64,000 bases of DNA from Tethya wilhelma (lineage: Eukaryota; Porifera; Demospongiae; Tethyida; Tethyidae). Shown piece after piece: positions 13,392 to 31,585 of this stretch. The notes under the pieces were generated by a model. The model ran no database searches and had not been told where the DNA came from. It saw nothing but the letters and a program-made list of their open reading frames with translations. Numbering within the stretch: position 1 is the first letter of the stretch; each line of letters opens with the position of its first letter. The stretch covers positions 13,436,800 to 13,500,799 of the forward strand of contig CAXIPT010000001.1 in assembly GCA_964030475.1 (NCBI GenBank), in the 5' to 3' direction. The translations under genes were made by a program, and so were the position numbers.

Positions 13392-14579
13392 TCAGTGATA
13401 GTCTAATGGCATATGTTCACAGCTTCTTTTCTCAACAACTGTTACAAATGCCATCACTGCAATTCCCAAAACAAGAGCTAGCAGTTCGAAGAAAGCTTGA
13501 CGGGAATTTGATTTTGACTCCAATAGATCAGGAATGATGGACACCAGAGCGATGTAGAGGAACCCTCCAGCCGTGAAGGGGAGCAACCAACTCGAAGCAC
13601 TGCTGAAGTGTTCGGCGGTGAGACCAACGATGACTCCTATTAGACCTCCACATGCAGTGGTCATTTGAGCCCGGGCAGCTTCCTTGATGTTGAAGCCAGA
13701 GTTTAAGAGAATGGCAAAGTCTCCAATCTCGTGAGGAATCTCGTGACAAAGAATGGCAAGTGTTGTGAGGAGTCCAACGACTGGGTTCGCCACGTAGCTT
13801 GTAGCAATGGCCAGTCCGTGGGTGAAATTGTCTGTGCAATTTGCTACTAAGTTTAAGTACCCACTTATGTCTTTATTGAACCAAGACGATTCGTTACTGA
13901 GAGACTCTTCAGTGGTGTCTTTGGTGATTGGTGTGTCTTTAGGTGATTTTTCCATAGTTCTACCATTGCATAATCCAAGTGAAGTACCATTTATTCTCAT
14001 TGCCTTGTCATGATGATCATTGGTTTTGCTCGTGTCCTCCTTGTGTGTGTTAACTGTACCGTGTACGTAACCATTTGTTGAACGTTGTAATGCAGTGGCC
14101 GTAACAAGTTCTGGTGGTTGGTGTGTTGTCGTTGACTTCACGTGCGAGTCATCGTCTGTTGATCTTAGCTCGGTATACTTGACAACCTTCTCAATCACTA
14201 GAAAAGAGAAGAGTCCAGTGAGCACCCACACCCCCATGCTGGTGCCATTGAAGGTTGGACTGCCCCACGCTTCGGGCAGCAAGTGTAGGAACACATCTCC
14301 CAGCAGCCCTCCAACTGCAAAGTACAATACCACCCTGAATGCAAGATTGTCTCTATTTGTGGAGTCCAAGCACACCCACTTGTTCACGACCAGTGGAAAC
14401 ACTCCACAGGCCCCCACCAGTGCTGATGAGAGCAGAGCATACAGCCACGTCTTCCACGTTAGCTTATCTATCTCTACGTGTGGTACCTTGTGAGAGTGGA
14501 TGTGCCCTTCCACTAGCCCGAGCACCGAAACACAACACAGTACTACGAAGAGAACGTTCATTAGCTTGTACCTTTTCAT
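13392..14579 (-). CDS. SLC39A13: LIV-1 family zinc transporter (ZIP13/ZIP7-like), intronless
   Basis: A multi-pass transporter that would move Zn2+ into the cytosol from outside or from secretory compartments. One exon encodes 395 aa from the ATG at 14579; an in-frame ATG at 14654 adds 25 residues. The inner start is preferred because it opens directly onto a signal peptide (MNVLFVVLCCVSVLGLVEG). A short His-bearing lumenal stretch (HIHSHKVPH) follows, then several hydrophobic segments. The signature CHEIPHEIGDFAILL is the HExPHExGD metal motif of the LIV-1 subfamily, and NCTDNFTHGLAIA supplies the partner His and Asn residues. The TM3-TM4 cytosolic loop is long and polar. The His content is low compared with ZIP7, which favours ZIP13. 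Intronless structure among intron-rich neighbours suggests retroposition or intron loss. Confidence 0.88.
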   Translation of the reverse strand: MKRYKLMNVLFVVLCCVSVLGLVEGHIHSHKVPHVEIDKLTWKTWLYALLSSALVGACGVFPLVVNKWVCLDSTNRDNLAFRVVLYFAVGGLLGDVFLHLLPEAWGSPTFNGTSMGVWVLTGLFSFLVIEKVVKYTELRSTDDDSHVKSTTTHQPPELVTATALQRSTNGYVHGTVNTHKEDTSKTNDHHDKAMRINGTSLGLCNGRTMEKSPKDTPITKDTTEESLSNESSWFNKDISGYLNLVANCTDNFTHGLAIATSYVANPVVGLLTTLAILCHEIPHEIGDFAILLNSGFNIKEAARAQMTTACGGLIGVIVGLTAEHFSSASSWLLPFTAGGFLYIALVSIIPDLLESKSNSRQAFFELLALVLGIAVMAFVTVVEKRSCEHMPLDYH

Positions 14580-15062
14580 GATTATTCGACAGACTGGAGC
14601 TGCATGGGTCAAGGATGTGGAATAAATAGTCGTGCCTTTGGCCTCAGTCTCCAAACTTTAGCTCATAAAAATTCCCGAAAACGCCATCTGACTCTCAACA
14701 TATAAGACGAGTGTTTACCAACAGACGAACCTAGAGGGGTTCTCGAATTAGGAGTATACTATTTAGAGTACAGAACAAAAGCTTTTTGTTGTTCCAAAAA
14801 TGAGATTCATATGAATGACGTAATGATAAATAGACATGGCATGCCGGCATGCATGTATTGCACATGATTGTGTCTATACACTTCTCCGGGACTTCATCCT
14901 GCACTTTCAGTCATGTTTATCTGCATACAAAAGATGTTCAAACTATATCAACTGGAGTACAGCTACACATATTGATCTGTGGTTTTACTACTATGCACTT
15001 TCAATAAGAGTACATAATTATTCTTATTAACATTTCGGAGTAGTATTGTGGCTACCAATATC
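14580..15062. other. Intergenic, zinc transporter to TELO2
   Basis: About 480 bp between the zinc transporter start and the TELO2 stop, both on the minus strand. It should contain the transporter promoter and the TELO2 3' UTR. No ORF or RNA gene is recognised. Confidence 0.5.
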
Positions 15063-17384
15063 CTAACCTGTTGCTTCCAGTACTACTTTGAACAAGCCCA
15101 GAGCATGCATTGCAAGTGTCCGGCACTGTTCATTGGCATCATTGAGCCTTAGCTCTGTGAGCCATTGGAGAGCCTCACCAAGGGGCCCCTCCTTCTCTTC
15201 CAGTAGTGTGTGAGGGGGTGTGGCTCCTATGAGCATGTTCAGTGCAAAGAGAACACCCTGACGTACATAACTGAAGGAATACATAAACAAAATACACAAT
15301 CACATAATTTTCACTAAACTTCATGTAAACGTAAATGCGAAATATTGGCATTAATTCTACTTTGATTATATTTGCAAAGTAATAGTTAAAATTAATTGTT
15401 TTGTTCAACTTCTACATTTGAAAGTTAGAGAAGTTTTTTTGCTGCCTGAATTTGTCTCCTGCTCTTGATGGCCATTGATCACTCTCAAGCTTTAGATGCA
15501 GCTAGCTCAAGAAATGATCTTTACCAGTAAAAAATTGCAATCTAATAACACCAGACATTACAAATTACATTCCAAAAGTACAAGTAGACATAGATCACAC
15601 ATAGCTATAGATGCAGTATTGTTCCCTCTCTGTGAGTCCAAACCCACACCAGTCTAGCTGCCACCACATGGGTGGTGGAAATAGGTTGGCAATACATACA
15701 GACAATAAGTGAGTAGCAAGATAATGGTTCACTCTCACTCTATTGAAGTCCCATTTACACTTTGAAAGTGACCTTATCAACAACCACAACATTGGAAAAT
15801 AATTAGTGTGATTGATCATACTATACACTAACCTACATGTATTCTAGGGTGTGATAAACCCTAGTAATACAGCTGAATAATTATGTAATAGGAATGAAAC
15901 TACAGTGTTCACATAGATCTTGCATGTGACATAAATTTGATTGAACAACACCTTACCCCATATACCCAGCTCTCTAGCACATTTTTTTTTGGGTCTTATG
16001 GCTAACTAGCAATATCATAATGTCTGTACATAATACCATGCAACACACACACAAGAAAAAAAACAACAGCGACCCTAACTTACGCAGATGGATGATATCT
16101 CAGTGCCCACAAGAAGTCCAGCAGTGCTACACCCATTGCTGATGCAACTGGAGCATTGACGGCAGCATTCATGATCACACCTAATGTGTACAACAGGTTT
16201 CCTAGCACCAGGCTATCCTGTCCCAGCAGGTCGAGCGTGTTTAACGGGTTATCGAAACAACTCATGAGGGGAAAAAAGAACAGTGGTGCCACTTTAGCAA
16301 ATCGGTTGGGCGTGGCTTGCTGCTGAGAGGACTTGTTGCGGCCCTGTGTTGGCATGTGTGGGGGCGTGGCAACGTTAGATGATAATCGATAGCATAATGG
16401 ACGAGAACAATCAGTTGTTCACTTTGATCATTGCAATTGCTACTCATTTGGGTAGAAATGCATGAAAACAAGACCGTCACAAGGTATTTACAACCCTTAA
16501 CACCACACTACACTATTTTATTGCAGAATATACTCTGAAGACGATCTAAGAAAATTATGCAATTATTAGACTCCATACCTTGGATAGTATTCTTGTCTTG
16601 GTTTTGAGTCTCTCCTCAATAACTAATTCCCACTGTTTCTTGGTAGGCTCAACACTCCTCTTTCTCCTGGCAGGATCTTCACTGGGCGCAGCACTCTTGA
16701 GAGGTTGGGAGAGCTCACTGGCGGCAGTGGAAAGGACCTCCAAGATGTCAATCCTTTGACGAAGGTTGTAATTTGGGGAATAAAACTCAGACGTTAGGTA
16801 AGGTGCTACGTGATCTGGACAGGAAACGGCAAGAGCTACCATGGCTTGGTGTCTGTGCAGCAGGAAGTTGTCTAGAGCATAGGAATCACTCAAATGAAGG
16901 AGAATCTTAGTCAGTTCCACGCACACCTGCAAGAAATGGGAAAATGTGATGTACGCACATAGAAAACTGTCATTAATTTTCCCCCATGTACATCACTTGA
17001 TTTACACAGGATGCACCTAACTCAGCAAATCAACAGGAAGCTGTTGTGAAATTCAATACTGAACAGTTCAAAGGTAGTGTGGTCAGGATTAGCTTCTACA
17101 CACCCAAACGCACACAATGACCATAAAACAGATGTTTGCGAAGCTGACTACCTCAGGAAGGTCTGATGGCTCTGATCGAATTAAACTTTCAGCCACTCTA
17201 AGTGCAGCCTCCATTTTCTGTGGTTCCTTGTCTGACAGTAGAGCCTGAATGAGTGCTCTGAGGTAGTGGGGAGGATGTGGAAGTGAAGAGTCCGGGTCAT
17301 CTTTCATTGAGTAAGGAATGAGGTCATCATCGTCACTGGAATATGAATGGTGTGTGGATATATAGGAGGAGACATTCAATATTC

Positions 17385-17424
<40 letters not shown>

Positions 17425-18590
17425 TTACAATAATAATGCTCTAAAGAAACACAATGGGCACATTATGTGTATAATTAATGACAAGCCCATTATCCATAAT
17501 TGAAGTAGGATTGAAGTGCTCCAAGAGGGGGCTAAGTGTCCAGGCATTCATCAACACAAAGGAAAGTCTTTATTATGGGACCACTTTACCTTTGTTTGTA
17601 CTTCACAAGTGATAGAGGAATGCCTTTAAATGGTGAACATGGACCACACAGTGTATAAGGCATACAATCATTCTCCGGTGTCTTCCCATAATGACACACC
17701 AACCAAAACATATTAATTGTGCTATTGATGCAACAAAATGCTGATACACACCAAAAAGAGAGACATCCCTAAAGAGCCAAGATTGGCTCTATAGGAGCTA
17801 ATGAGAGCCAGTCAGCCAGAGACTTGAGTATAATGTCTCAAATAATAACAGAGTGATGGAAGTCTATAGTAGGAGTGCTAATCTCTGTCTATTAGAGTCA
17901 TCTGTTTACGGTGAGCACACATTCCCAACCTTCTCACAGCCACCCTTCTAGGTTTCAATAACTACCCCAATTAGTCATTACGGTCACATAGAGTTGCTAG
18001 GCAGCAGCAGAATAATTATGACATGAATGAGTGTGTGAGTGTCTCAGTGTAGAGTACTTACCTAGAGCGCATAACCTACCTGTCTGTCTCTGAACACTCT
18101 CTAGCAGTAACCATCCCTTCTCCAAATCTCTCACGATTATCATTAGTAGAAGCCACTCTTGGTTGCTCAACAACAGATTTGTCCTCAAGTGATTGCGTAT
18201 TTAGACAATCAGGAATCGTGTCTGGCCTTATCAGTTTGAGTTCTCCTTCCTGTACAGCTATGGGTCTGGACAATGCTTTGATGCTTTCAACATCCTGATT
18301 AGTAGGGTAGTCAAACTTGAGTCTGTGTTTGTCCTCCGCTGGGTTGAACCTGTTCATGACACACTCACCCACAGCCATGCCAATATGTCTGAGAGGATCG
18401 TGAGGAGACTCAATGTGAGCTTGTATCCCAGTCATCAGCAACCGCTGCAGTGCTGTAAGATAGACATTGACATCAAAGGTACAATGTTACAATCCACTTC
18501 CACTGTCATGTACACAAAGGAATAGTGACATCATACATTGCAATGAAAAACCTAGACTCTTTTCCTTTCTCAACCTTATTCTCAGAATCA

Positions 18591-18630
<40 letters not shown>

Positions 18631-18636
18631 CCTCAN

Positions 18637-18731
<95 letters not shown>

Positions 18732-19071
18732 GAAGACCTACTTGATTTGCAGTGCAGTATCTCCTCATCTTTCAAACACGTCACTCCTAAAACAATCACT
18801 CTTGATATCCACATGTGCTGCCGACTCTCCATGTGTCTGATAGCCGAGCTATCCGACCACACCCCCAGCACTGATTGCAGGGACTTCCCCAATATTTCCC
18901 GTCCCTCCTTACTGCTACTGAGATAGCCGATCAGGGTGTGGAGGGCATAAGGAGATTGAGGCACTCGGATGAGAAATAACTTGTGAGATAAAACAAAATT
19001 GGCCTTCTGGTTTGAGATAACCATGTCACCAATCAGATTACGAAGAGAACAAGACGAACTGAGAGAACTGC

Positions 19072-19124
<53 letters not shown>

Positions 19125-20477
19125 GTAAGGTAGACAGATGTCCACCTGCATGCATGCACATAAACATACACACACATGCATCCACCCCCACACCCTATAA
19201 ACACACACAGAGACAGCCAGCCAAACTGACCCAGATAGACTAACATAACAGAAGCACACAAACACAGAATTAAAAGCATCTATATCCATATCACCATACT
19301 GAAACTTACGGTGAGACGTGTGCTATCAGTCCCTCCAGAACTGACTCCAGCGCTATTGTAGACACATGTGAAAACAAGCTCTGTGCCAGACGTCTCCACA
19401 AAGGATGATCCTTAGCCTTGAGCTCCAAGAACGGCACCAACTGTGACAGTACAACATCTAATGTGTGGGAAAATGTCCATGTGTACAACCATAGCGACAT
19501 GCTTGTTTACACCAGCTCACCATTGTGACCAAGAAGGGATGCCTTACTCAACAGAGAAGCAGGGAAGAGTAGTGAGCAGTCTTGGGAAGCTAGAGTAGTG
19601 CATGTTGATGAAACCACCTTTGAACTGAGACTACAACAACACTTGTAAGCTTTGATCAAACAACTCAGTCCATGAGTAGAACCATGACAAAGGAGGTGCT
19701 CTAGAAAATGTTCCCACTAATGAACAAATCAACATCTCCACTACAAGGGACTCAACACAGAGTAGATTAAGTGTAGTGGTGAAGATATCACTTGCCTTGT
19801 AGAGCACTGTGCACCTGGTCCAGGCATTCATAGAGGCTCTTTCCAATGAGCCTGAAGTATGCCCCAGGCAAGAGTAGTGGATTGAGCTGATGGGATAGAG
19901 CATTTGAGAGTACATCTGGCAGCCTACACATCACACCCACAAGGTGCTGTTGAGTGGGATGAAGTCTTGCAGAAGCATGCTCTCTGCATTCAGTCACAAG
20001 AATAGTTGTAAAACCATTACCTTTAATGATTTGAAGTACTTCATTGGATAGCCACTTGGAAACTGTAGAGCTAGAGAGAAAAGATAGAACCTGTGACACC
20101 ACACATACATGGTGTACTATTTAGGTATAGTCCCTAGACCATTCAGCAAGAATGTTAGGGAAAGGGAATGTCTAGGACTATTTGTTATGCATATTTACAT
20201 CACTGACGTACGCAGTATGAGATATTGTTGTGTAAACTATACTCAGAGTCTGTGCATATCCACAGTAATGGAGCAGCTCTGATGCCTCTCCACTGCCACC
20301 ACCAATTCTCTTCAGCATGGCAGAACACAATTTGGTGTGCATAGTCAAAAGTGTTTGCTTGTTGTTAGCCTGCTCCTTCAAGTATTTGATGCTGTCTTTT
20401 ATGGCATTGCTTGGTTGGTCGCAGACGTTAAAATTCTCCAAGAGTTGGCGGAGTTGAACGCTTTGCTGATTGTTCAT
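15063..20477 (-). CDS. TELO2: Telomere length regulation protein TEL2 homologue
   Basis: TELO2 is the alpha-solenoid core of the TTT complex, which with HSP90 and R2TP matures PIKK kinases (mTOR, ATM, ATR, DNA-PKcs, SMG1). The start at 20477 gives MNNQQSVQLRQLLENF. Recognisable blocks in order: LLLPGAYFRLIGKSLYECLD (about 19860), KANFVLSHKLFLIRVPQ (about 19000), a region with DSSAIRH (about 18850), the acidic SDDDDLIPYSMKDD (about 17320; human has DSDDEFVPYDMSGD), LTSEFYSPNYNLRQRIDILEVL (about 16780), FFFPLMSCFDNPL with LLGQDSLVLGNLLYTLG (about 16210) and YVRQGVLFALN with QCRTLAMHALGLF (last exon, stop at 15063). At least ten coding exons are visible. A very long (CA)n array with an N interrupts an intron at 18596-18727. 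It is divergent from the SMURF gene, with 223 bp between start codons. Confidence 0.92.
15300..16079. other. Long TELO2 intron
   Basis: An AT-rich intron between the last exon (ending near 15270) and the exon at about 16085-16345. No other coding sequence is recognised. Confidence 0.6.
18596..18727. repeat. (CA)n microsatellite with N at 18637
   Basis: About 130 bp of CA repeat in a TELO2 intron with one N. Array length is likely unreliable. A further (GT)n array lies at about 19074-19119. Confidence 0.95.
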
Positions 20478-20700
20478 CTTGCTTTTTATATGCTGTTCTA
20501 TTTAGAGAGCACGTTCAGCTGTTTCGTGTTTCGTGATGTCATATGTTTGTTCGCGTGATCCACTGAATTTCAAATGAGATGGTCCTGGTAAGCAGAAACT
20601 TGTCTCTGTGATTGTCTGTAGTATTAAAAAGCGTAGCGTTAGCTTAGAATAGTTTCTATTAGTTCTATTTTACCCTAAATTAACTATGCATTCACCTCTT
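20478..20700. promoter_or_regulatory. Candidate bidirectional promoter, TELO2/SMURF
   Basis: Only 223 bp separate the TELO2 start codon (20477, minus) from the proposed SMURF start codon (20701, plus). Both promoters must fall here unless there are distant non-coding exons. A possible GT donor with an upstream ATG (about 20575-20588) is out of phase with the SMURF frame, so it more likely belongs to a 5' UTR exon. No TATA box is evident. Confidence 0.5.
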
Positions 20701-27359
<6,659 letters not shown>

Positions 27360-27889
27360 TGTGAGTCTGTCATAGTTTGTACAGTATGATTTTGTACATT
27401 TCCAAGAGTTTTATGTATTTTTTTCACCGAGAAAAACTTCTTATTGAATGTACAATAATAGTAACAATGATTTTATGATTGATGTTATTTGTTTGTTTTC
27501 ATGTTTGTACACATTGCCGTCATTATTGCCCTCACCGCAGAATATTTTTACATTGATTTGTACATAAGCATCCTTTTTATGTAATATTACGCACAAATTA
27601 TTCCATTCTTTTATTTGTACACAGCTGTAGCTTTCAATTCATATTTTGGCATCTAATAACAAAAATATTATTGTACAAAGTGACCAAAGATGTAGTCTTG
27701 AATAGGTGCTCAACCTGTTAACGCTCATGCCAACCCATATATATACCTACATGTACCGCATTAAAACCTTTGTACTGCCTGCTTTGTATCGAAATTGTGT
27801 AAAGAACAGAGTTGAAAAAACAAGCAAAGTGAAAAATTGGACATTCCTACTACTCCTATTGTGCTCTGGGGTAAACATTATGACAACAG
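27360..27889. other. Convergent intergenic region, SMURF/MPG
   Basis: AT-rich 530 bp between two stop codons on opposite strands. It should hold both 3' UTRs. No coding or RNA gene is recognised. Confidence 0.55.
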
Positions 27890-28675
27890 TCATTTCTTGC
27901 TAACACACTGGTTTCCCTTGATGTAAAACCGCAGTGGTTTCGTGGACCACTCCTCCCCTGCGTACTCCACACCTATCCTGCCACTCTCAACAATCTCCAC
28001 CTCACTTTGCCCCTCTGAGTGATCATGAGACTCCACCCATAAATGGTCACATGACACTAAATCTAGTCTATCACATGTTTTGTCAATGTCCATTGCTTGG
28101 CAAAGTTTAGCAGGACCACTGCAGAGGTCTTTGTCCTTCTTGGCCGCCTTCCTTCTGCTCCTCATGCTCTCCACTCCCTCCAGAGGCTCTAGTGCTCTCA
28201 CGAGAACAGCTGCACCTTCTCCTTGACTTGAAATGTTGAAACAACAGTACATACCATATATAGAATACACATAAGATGTTCCTGGCTCCATGTACATGGA
28301 AGTATTGCGTTCTGTTTTCTTCCCATTGTAAGAGTGAGCTGCTTTGTCTTCTCCTCCGAGATAGGCCTCAGTTTCAATGATCATTCCTCTACATTCTGTA
28401 CCGTCTGCACACACCCTAACTATAACACATCCAAGGAGAGATTTGGCAAGTTCAATACAGGGCTGATTGTAGAAAGTTCTGTCACATTTTTGGGACAATG
28501 CAGATTCACCCGATTCCTGAATAATTTTTGAAGCATAAGAATTGTGGTATGGTTATGAACCACCGATTTAGTACTGCAACAAGGTTACCTCTAACTTTTT
28601 CCTTTTCTTTTGGCCTCCAGGAGTTTGCCCGTCATAGAATTTATCACTCTTCCTCTTCAACTTTCTTGCAGCCAT
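27890..28675 (-). CDS. MPG: 3-methyladenine (alkylpurine) DNA glycosylase, complete copy
   Basis: Monofunctional base-excision repair glycosylase that removes alkylated and deaminated purines. Two exons: 28589-28675 (29 codons, Lys-rich nuclear-targeting start MAARKLKRKSD) and 27890-28516 (begins ESGESALSQKCDRTFYNQP). Active-site residues of the AAG fold are present: catalytic Glu and neighbouring Tyr in IIETEAYLGG, His in KAAHSY, intercalating Tyr in YSIYGMYCCFNISSQGEG, the Asn in FNIS, and Arg in VLVRALEPLEG. It lies head-to-head with ATG12, with 92 bp between start codons. A second, truncated copy lies at 29999-30686. Confidence 0.95.
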
Positions 28676-28767
28676 CAACGACCACGCCCATCCAATGTTT
28701 GTTTGATGCGCTTTATTTAGAATAAAGTACTCTCTGGACATAGTTTGGGTGGATTTCCCTTTCTTTT
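28676..28767. promoter_or_regulatory. Candidate bidirectional promoter, MPG/ATG12
   Basis: Only 92 bp lie between the MPG ATG (28675, minus) and the first ATG12 ATG (28768, plus). The arrangement recurs in the second copy at 30687-30779. Confidence 0.55.
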
Positions 28768-29358
28768 ATGGCCATGGCCACGCAAGAAGAAGAACCGTCA
28801 GCAGTATCAGAAAAAAGTAAGAATGTTTCCAATACTAGCTGATTGTTCTAATGGAAGGTTTCTCTTATTTTACAGTTACAGTTAGTTTGAAACCTGCTGG
28901 CAATGCTCCTATGCTCAGTAAGAAGAAGTTCCTTGTGGAGAGAAATAGAAGAGTGGGCTGGATACACCAGTGGCTGAGAAAACACTTAAAATGTGAACCT
29001 GATGAATCAGTTGTAAGTTCCCAGTCGTGTAGCTTTGTTCCCCTTTGCCAGACTTCACCAACACCTGGAAGTGAGGTCATACATGTGAACGTACATGTGT
29101 ACATGTGTATGACTGCATGTTCACTGTTTTCTTTCATCTTTCTGACAGTTTGTTTACGTTGCTCAGTCGTTTGCCCCTCCTCCAGATGAGACTTTAGACT
29201 CGCTCTATGAGGTAATGTGTGTGTGTGCAGGCTTTGTCATGCTGTAATGTAAAATCTCCATTGATTTTATCCTCCTTTTGATGTGTTTCCTTGTGCAGTG
29301 TTACAATATAGGAGATAAACTGATTTTACATTATTGCAAAACACCAGTTTGGGGATAA
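28768..29358 (+). CDS. ATG12: Ubiquitin-like autophagy protein ATG12, copy 1
   Basis: ATG12 is conjugated to ATG5 through its C-terminal Gly to build the E3-like complex that lipidates ATG8/LC3. Four exons join in phase: 28768-28816, 28876-29012, 29149-29211 and 29299-29358. Motifs: VSLKPAGNAPMLSKKKF, the RRVGWIHQWLRKHLK helix, FVYVAQSFAPPPDETLDSLYE and LILHYCKTPVWG followed directly by the stop, so the conjugation Gly is terminal and needs no processing. The second ATG (28774) is also possible. Confidence 0.95.
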
Positions 29359-29574
29359 TGACAGCATTACATACAGGTCACACTTTATACACTGCACATC
29401 TTTTTTAGAAAGTATATTTTGTGTTGTGTCGTAGCAAGTACAATAATTACAGCATAATACAATAATTTATGTAATACTTGTGTTTTTGTGTGTGTAATAA
29501 GAACATGTGTCTGAGGAGTCAATGATGTATAATACTGTGTGGTTATTTTGAAAATGAGCTAAAATTAGTTGCTG

Positions 29575-29823
29575 CTAGTTTGGGTTGGAAGCAGACGACG
29601 CAACTCTCTCCTCTTCTTCCTCTTTTTGTTCCTCCATCGATGGTGCTACTTCACTCTCCATCTCGTCATCGTCATCATCATAGGGGTACCTCCACCTGAG
29701 AATGGCCCCGTCCTCACTCACACTGATGATGTGTCGGCCGTCGGGAGAGATCTTCACTCCATTCACGTCACCACTGTGGCCTTCTCCGATGTGAGTCACA
29801 TCACCTTCATTGTAACGCCACAC
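29575..29823 (-). pseudogene. Duplicate of the last CFAP52 exon
   Basis: This repeats the terminal exon of CFAP52 (31586-31834; identical protein: YNEGDVTHIGEGHSGDVNG, acidic tail). No other CFAP52 exon precedes it on the minus strand before the duplication junction apart from a fragment ending at the N, so it is not a functional gene alone. Confidence 0.8.
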
Positions 29824-29998
29824 CTACATACACACAGGTACGTATGTAAATTGACACTGCCATGTGTTTACCTAGCACTAACAAGAGTATGTACATGACT
29901 TGACAATGTGTGTTTACCTATAGGACTTGCACATCATACAAGGGTAGCTACCACTATGATCTAAGTGTCTAGGGTATTCTTGCCTCGACACTCTGCCN

Positions 29999-30686
29999 CA
30001 ACAATCTCCACCTCACTTTGCCCCTCTGAGTGATCATGAGACTCCACCCATAAATGGTCACATGACACTAAATCTAGTCTATCACATGTTTTGTCAATGT
30101 CCATTGCTTGGCAAAGTTTAGCAGGACCACTGCAGAGGTCTTTGTCCTTCTTGGCCGCCTTCCTTCTGCTCCTCATGCTCTCCACTCCCTCCAGAGGCTC
30201 TAGTGCTCTCACGAGAACAGCTGCACCTTCTCCTTGACTTGAAATGTTGAAACAACAGTACATACCATATATAGAATACACATAAGATGTTCCCGGCTCC
30301 ATGTACATGGAAGTATTGCGTTCTGTTTTCTTCCCGTTGTAAGAGTGAGCTGCTTTGTCTTCTCCTCCGAGATAGGCCTCAGTTTCAATGATCATTCCTC
30401 TACATTCTGTACCGTCTGCACACACTCTAACTATAACACATCCAAGGAGAGATTTGGCAAGTTCAATACAGGGCTGATTGTAGAAAGCTCTGTCACATTT
30501 TTGGAGCAATGCAGATTCACCCGATTCCTGAATAATTTTTGAAGCATAAGAATTGTGGTATGGTTATGAACCATCGATTTAGTAGCGCAACAAGGTTACC
30601 TCTATCTTTTTCCTTTTCTTTTGGCCTCCAGGAGTTTGCCCGTCATAGAATTCATCACTCTTCCTCTTCAACTTTCTTGCAGCCAT
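29999..30686 (-). pseudogene. MPG second copy, C-terminus missing at N junction
   Basis: Exon 1 (30600-30686) and most of exon 2 (up to 30527) match the complete MPG with few substitutions. The reading frame is lost at the N (29998), which joins it to CFAP52-derived sequence, so roughly the last 33 codons are absent. It is a haplotype or assembly copy, or a truncated duplicate if the join is real. Confidence 0.85.
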
Positions 30687-30779
30687 CGACGACCACGCCC
30701 ATCCAATGTTTGTTTGATGCGCTTTATTTAGAATAAAGTACTCTCTGGACATAAGTTTGGGTGGATTTCCCTTTCTTTT

Positions 30780-31371
30780 ATGGCCATGGCCACGCAAGAA
30801 GAAGAAGCGTCAGCAGTATCAGAAAAAAGTAAGAATCTTTCCAATACTACAAGCTGATTGTTCTAATGGAAGGTTTCTCTTATTTTACAGTTACAGTTAG
30901 TTTGAAACCTGCTGGCAATGCTCCTATGCTCAGCAAGAAGAAGTTCCTTGTGGAGAGAAGTAGAAGAGTGGGCTGGATACACCAGTGGCTGAGAAAACAC
31001 TTAAAATGTGAACCTGATGAATCAGTTGTAAGTTCCCAGTCGTGTAGCTTTGTTCCCCTTTGCCAGACTTCACCAACACCTGGAAGTGAGGTCATACATG
31101 TGAACGTACATGTGTACATGTGTATGACTGCATGTTCACTGTTTTCTTTCATCTTTCTGACAGTTTGTTTACGTTGCTCAGTCGTTTGCCCCTCCTCCAG
31201 ATGAGACTTTAGACTCGCTCTACGAGGTAATGTGTGTGTGCAGGCTTTGTCATGCTGTAATGTAAAATCTCCATTGATTTTATCCTCCTTTTGATGTGTT
31301 TCCTTGTGCAGTGTTACAATGTAGGAGATAAACTGATTTTACATTATTGCAAAACACCAGTTTGGGGATAA
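30780..31371 (+). CDS. ATG12: ATG12, copy 2
   Basis: Second complete ATG12 with the same four-exon structure: 30780-30828, 30891-31027, 31164-31226 and 31312-31371. It differs from copy 1 by a few residues (for example VERSRR instead of VERNRR, CYNVGDK instead of CYNIGDK) and keeps the terminal VWG. Substitutions are conservative or in introns, as expected of alleles. Confidence 0.92.
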
Positions 31372-31585
31372 TGACAGCACTACATACAGGTCACACTTTA
31401 TACACTGCACATCTTTTTTAGAAAGTATATTTTGTGTTGTGTCGTAGCAAGTACAATAATTACAGCATAATACAATAATTTATGTAATACTTGTGTTTGT
31501 GTGTGTAATAAGAACATGTGTCTGAGGAGTCAATGATGTATAATACTGTGTGGTTATTTTGAAAATGAGCTAAAATTAGTTGCTG

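Larger units (their letters stand above)
27988..29997. repeat. 2,011-bp tandem duplication, copy 1 (MPG-ATG12-CFAP52 3' end)
   Basis: Bases 27988-29997 correspond to 29999-32008 at an offset of about 2,011 bp, with scattered substitutions and short indels in both exons and introns. It contains most of MPG, all of ATG12 and the last CFAP52 exon. The single N at 29998 is exactly the junction. Confidence 0.95.

Noticed and set aside
14095..14493. 132-aa plus-strand ORF
   Set aside because: Antisense shadow of the zinc transporter coding sequence.
18487..18768. Long open frames of HTHTHT or VCVCVC
   Set aside because: Translations of a (CA)n/(GT)n microsatellite. The same applies to RERERE and SLSLSL frames over (GA)n arrays at 1500, 2157, 3513, 7683, 49525, 55460 and 62526.
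19797..19803. Possible GC-AG intron after the TELO2 exon ending HSALQ
   Set aside because: The AAG|GCAAGT donor would give phase 1, which does not fit the next exon; the GT four bases further (GGCAA|GTGATA) gives phase 2 and fits, so a normal GT-AG intron is preferred.
20575..20588. ATG with GT donor (MRWSW) as SMURF first coding exon
   Set aside because: It exits in phase 2, whereas the acceptor at 20710 would need phase 1 to keep the C2 frame; the ATG at 20701 reads through directly.
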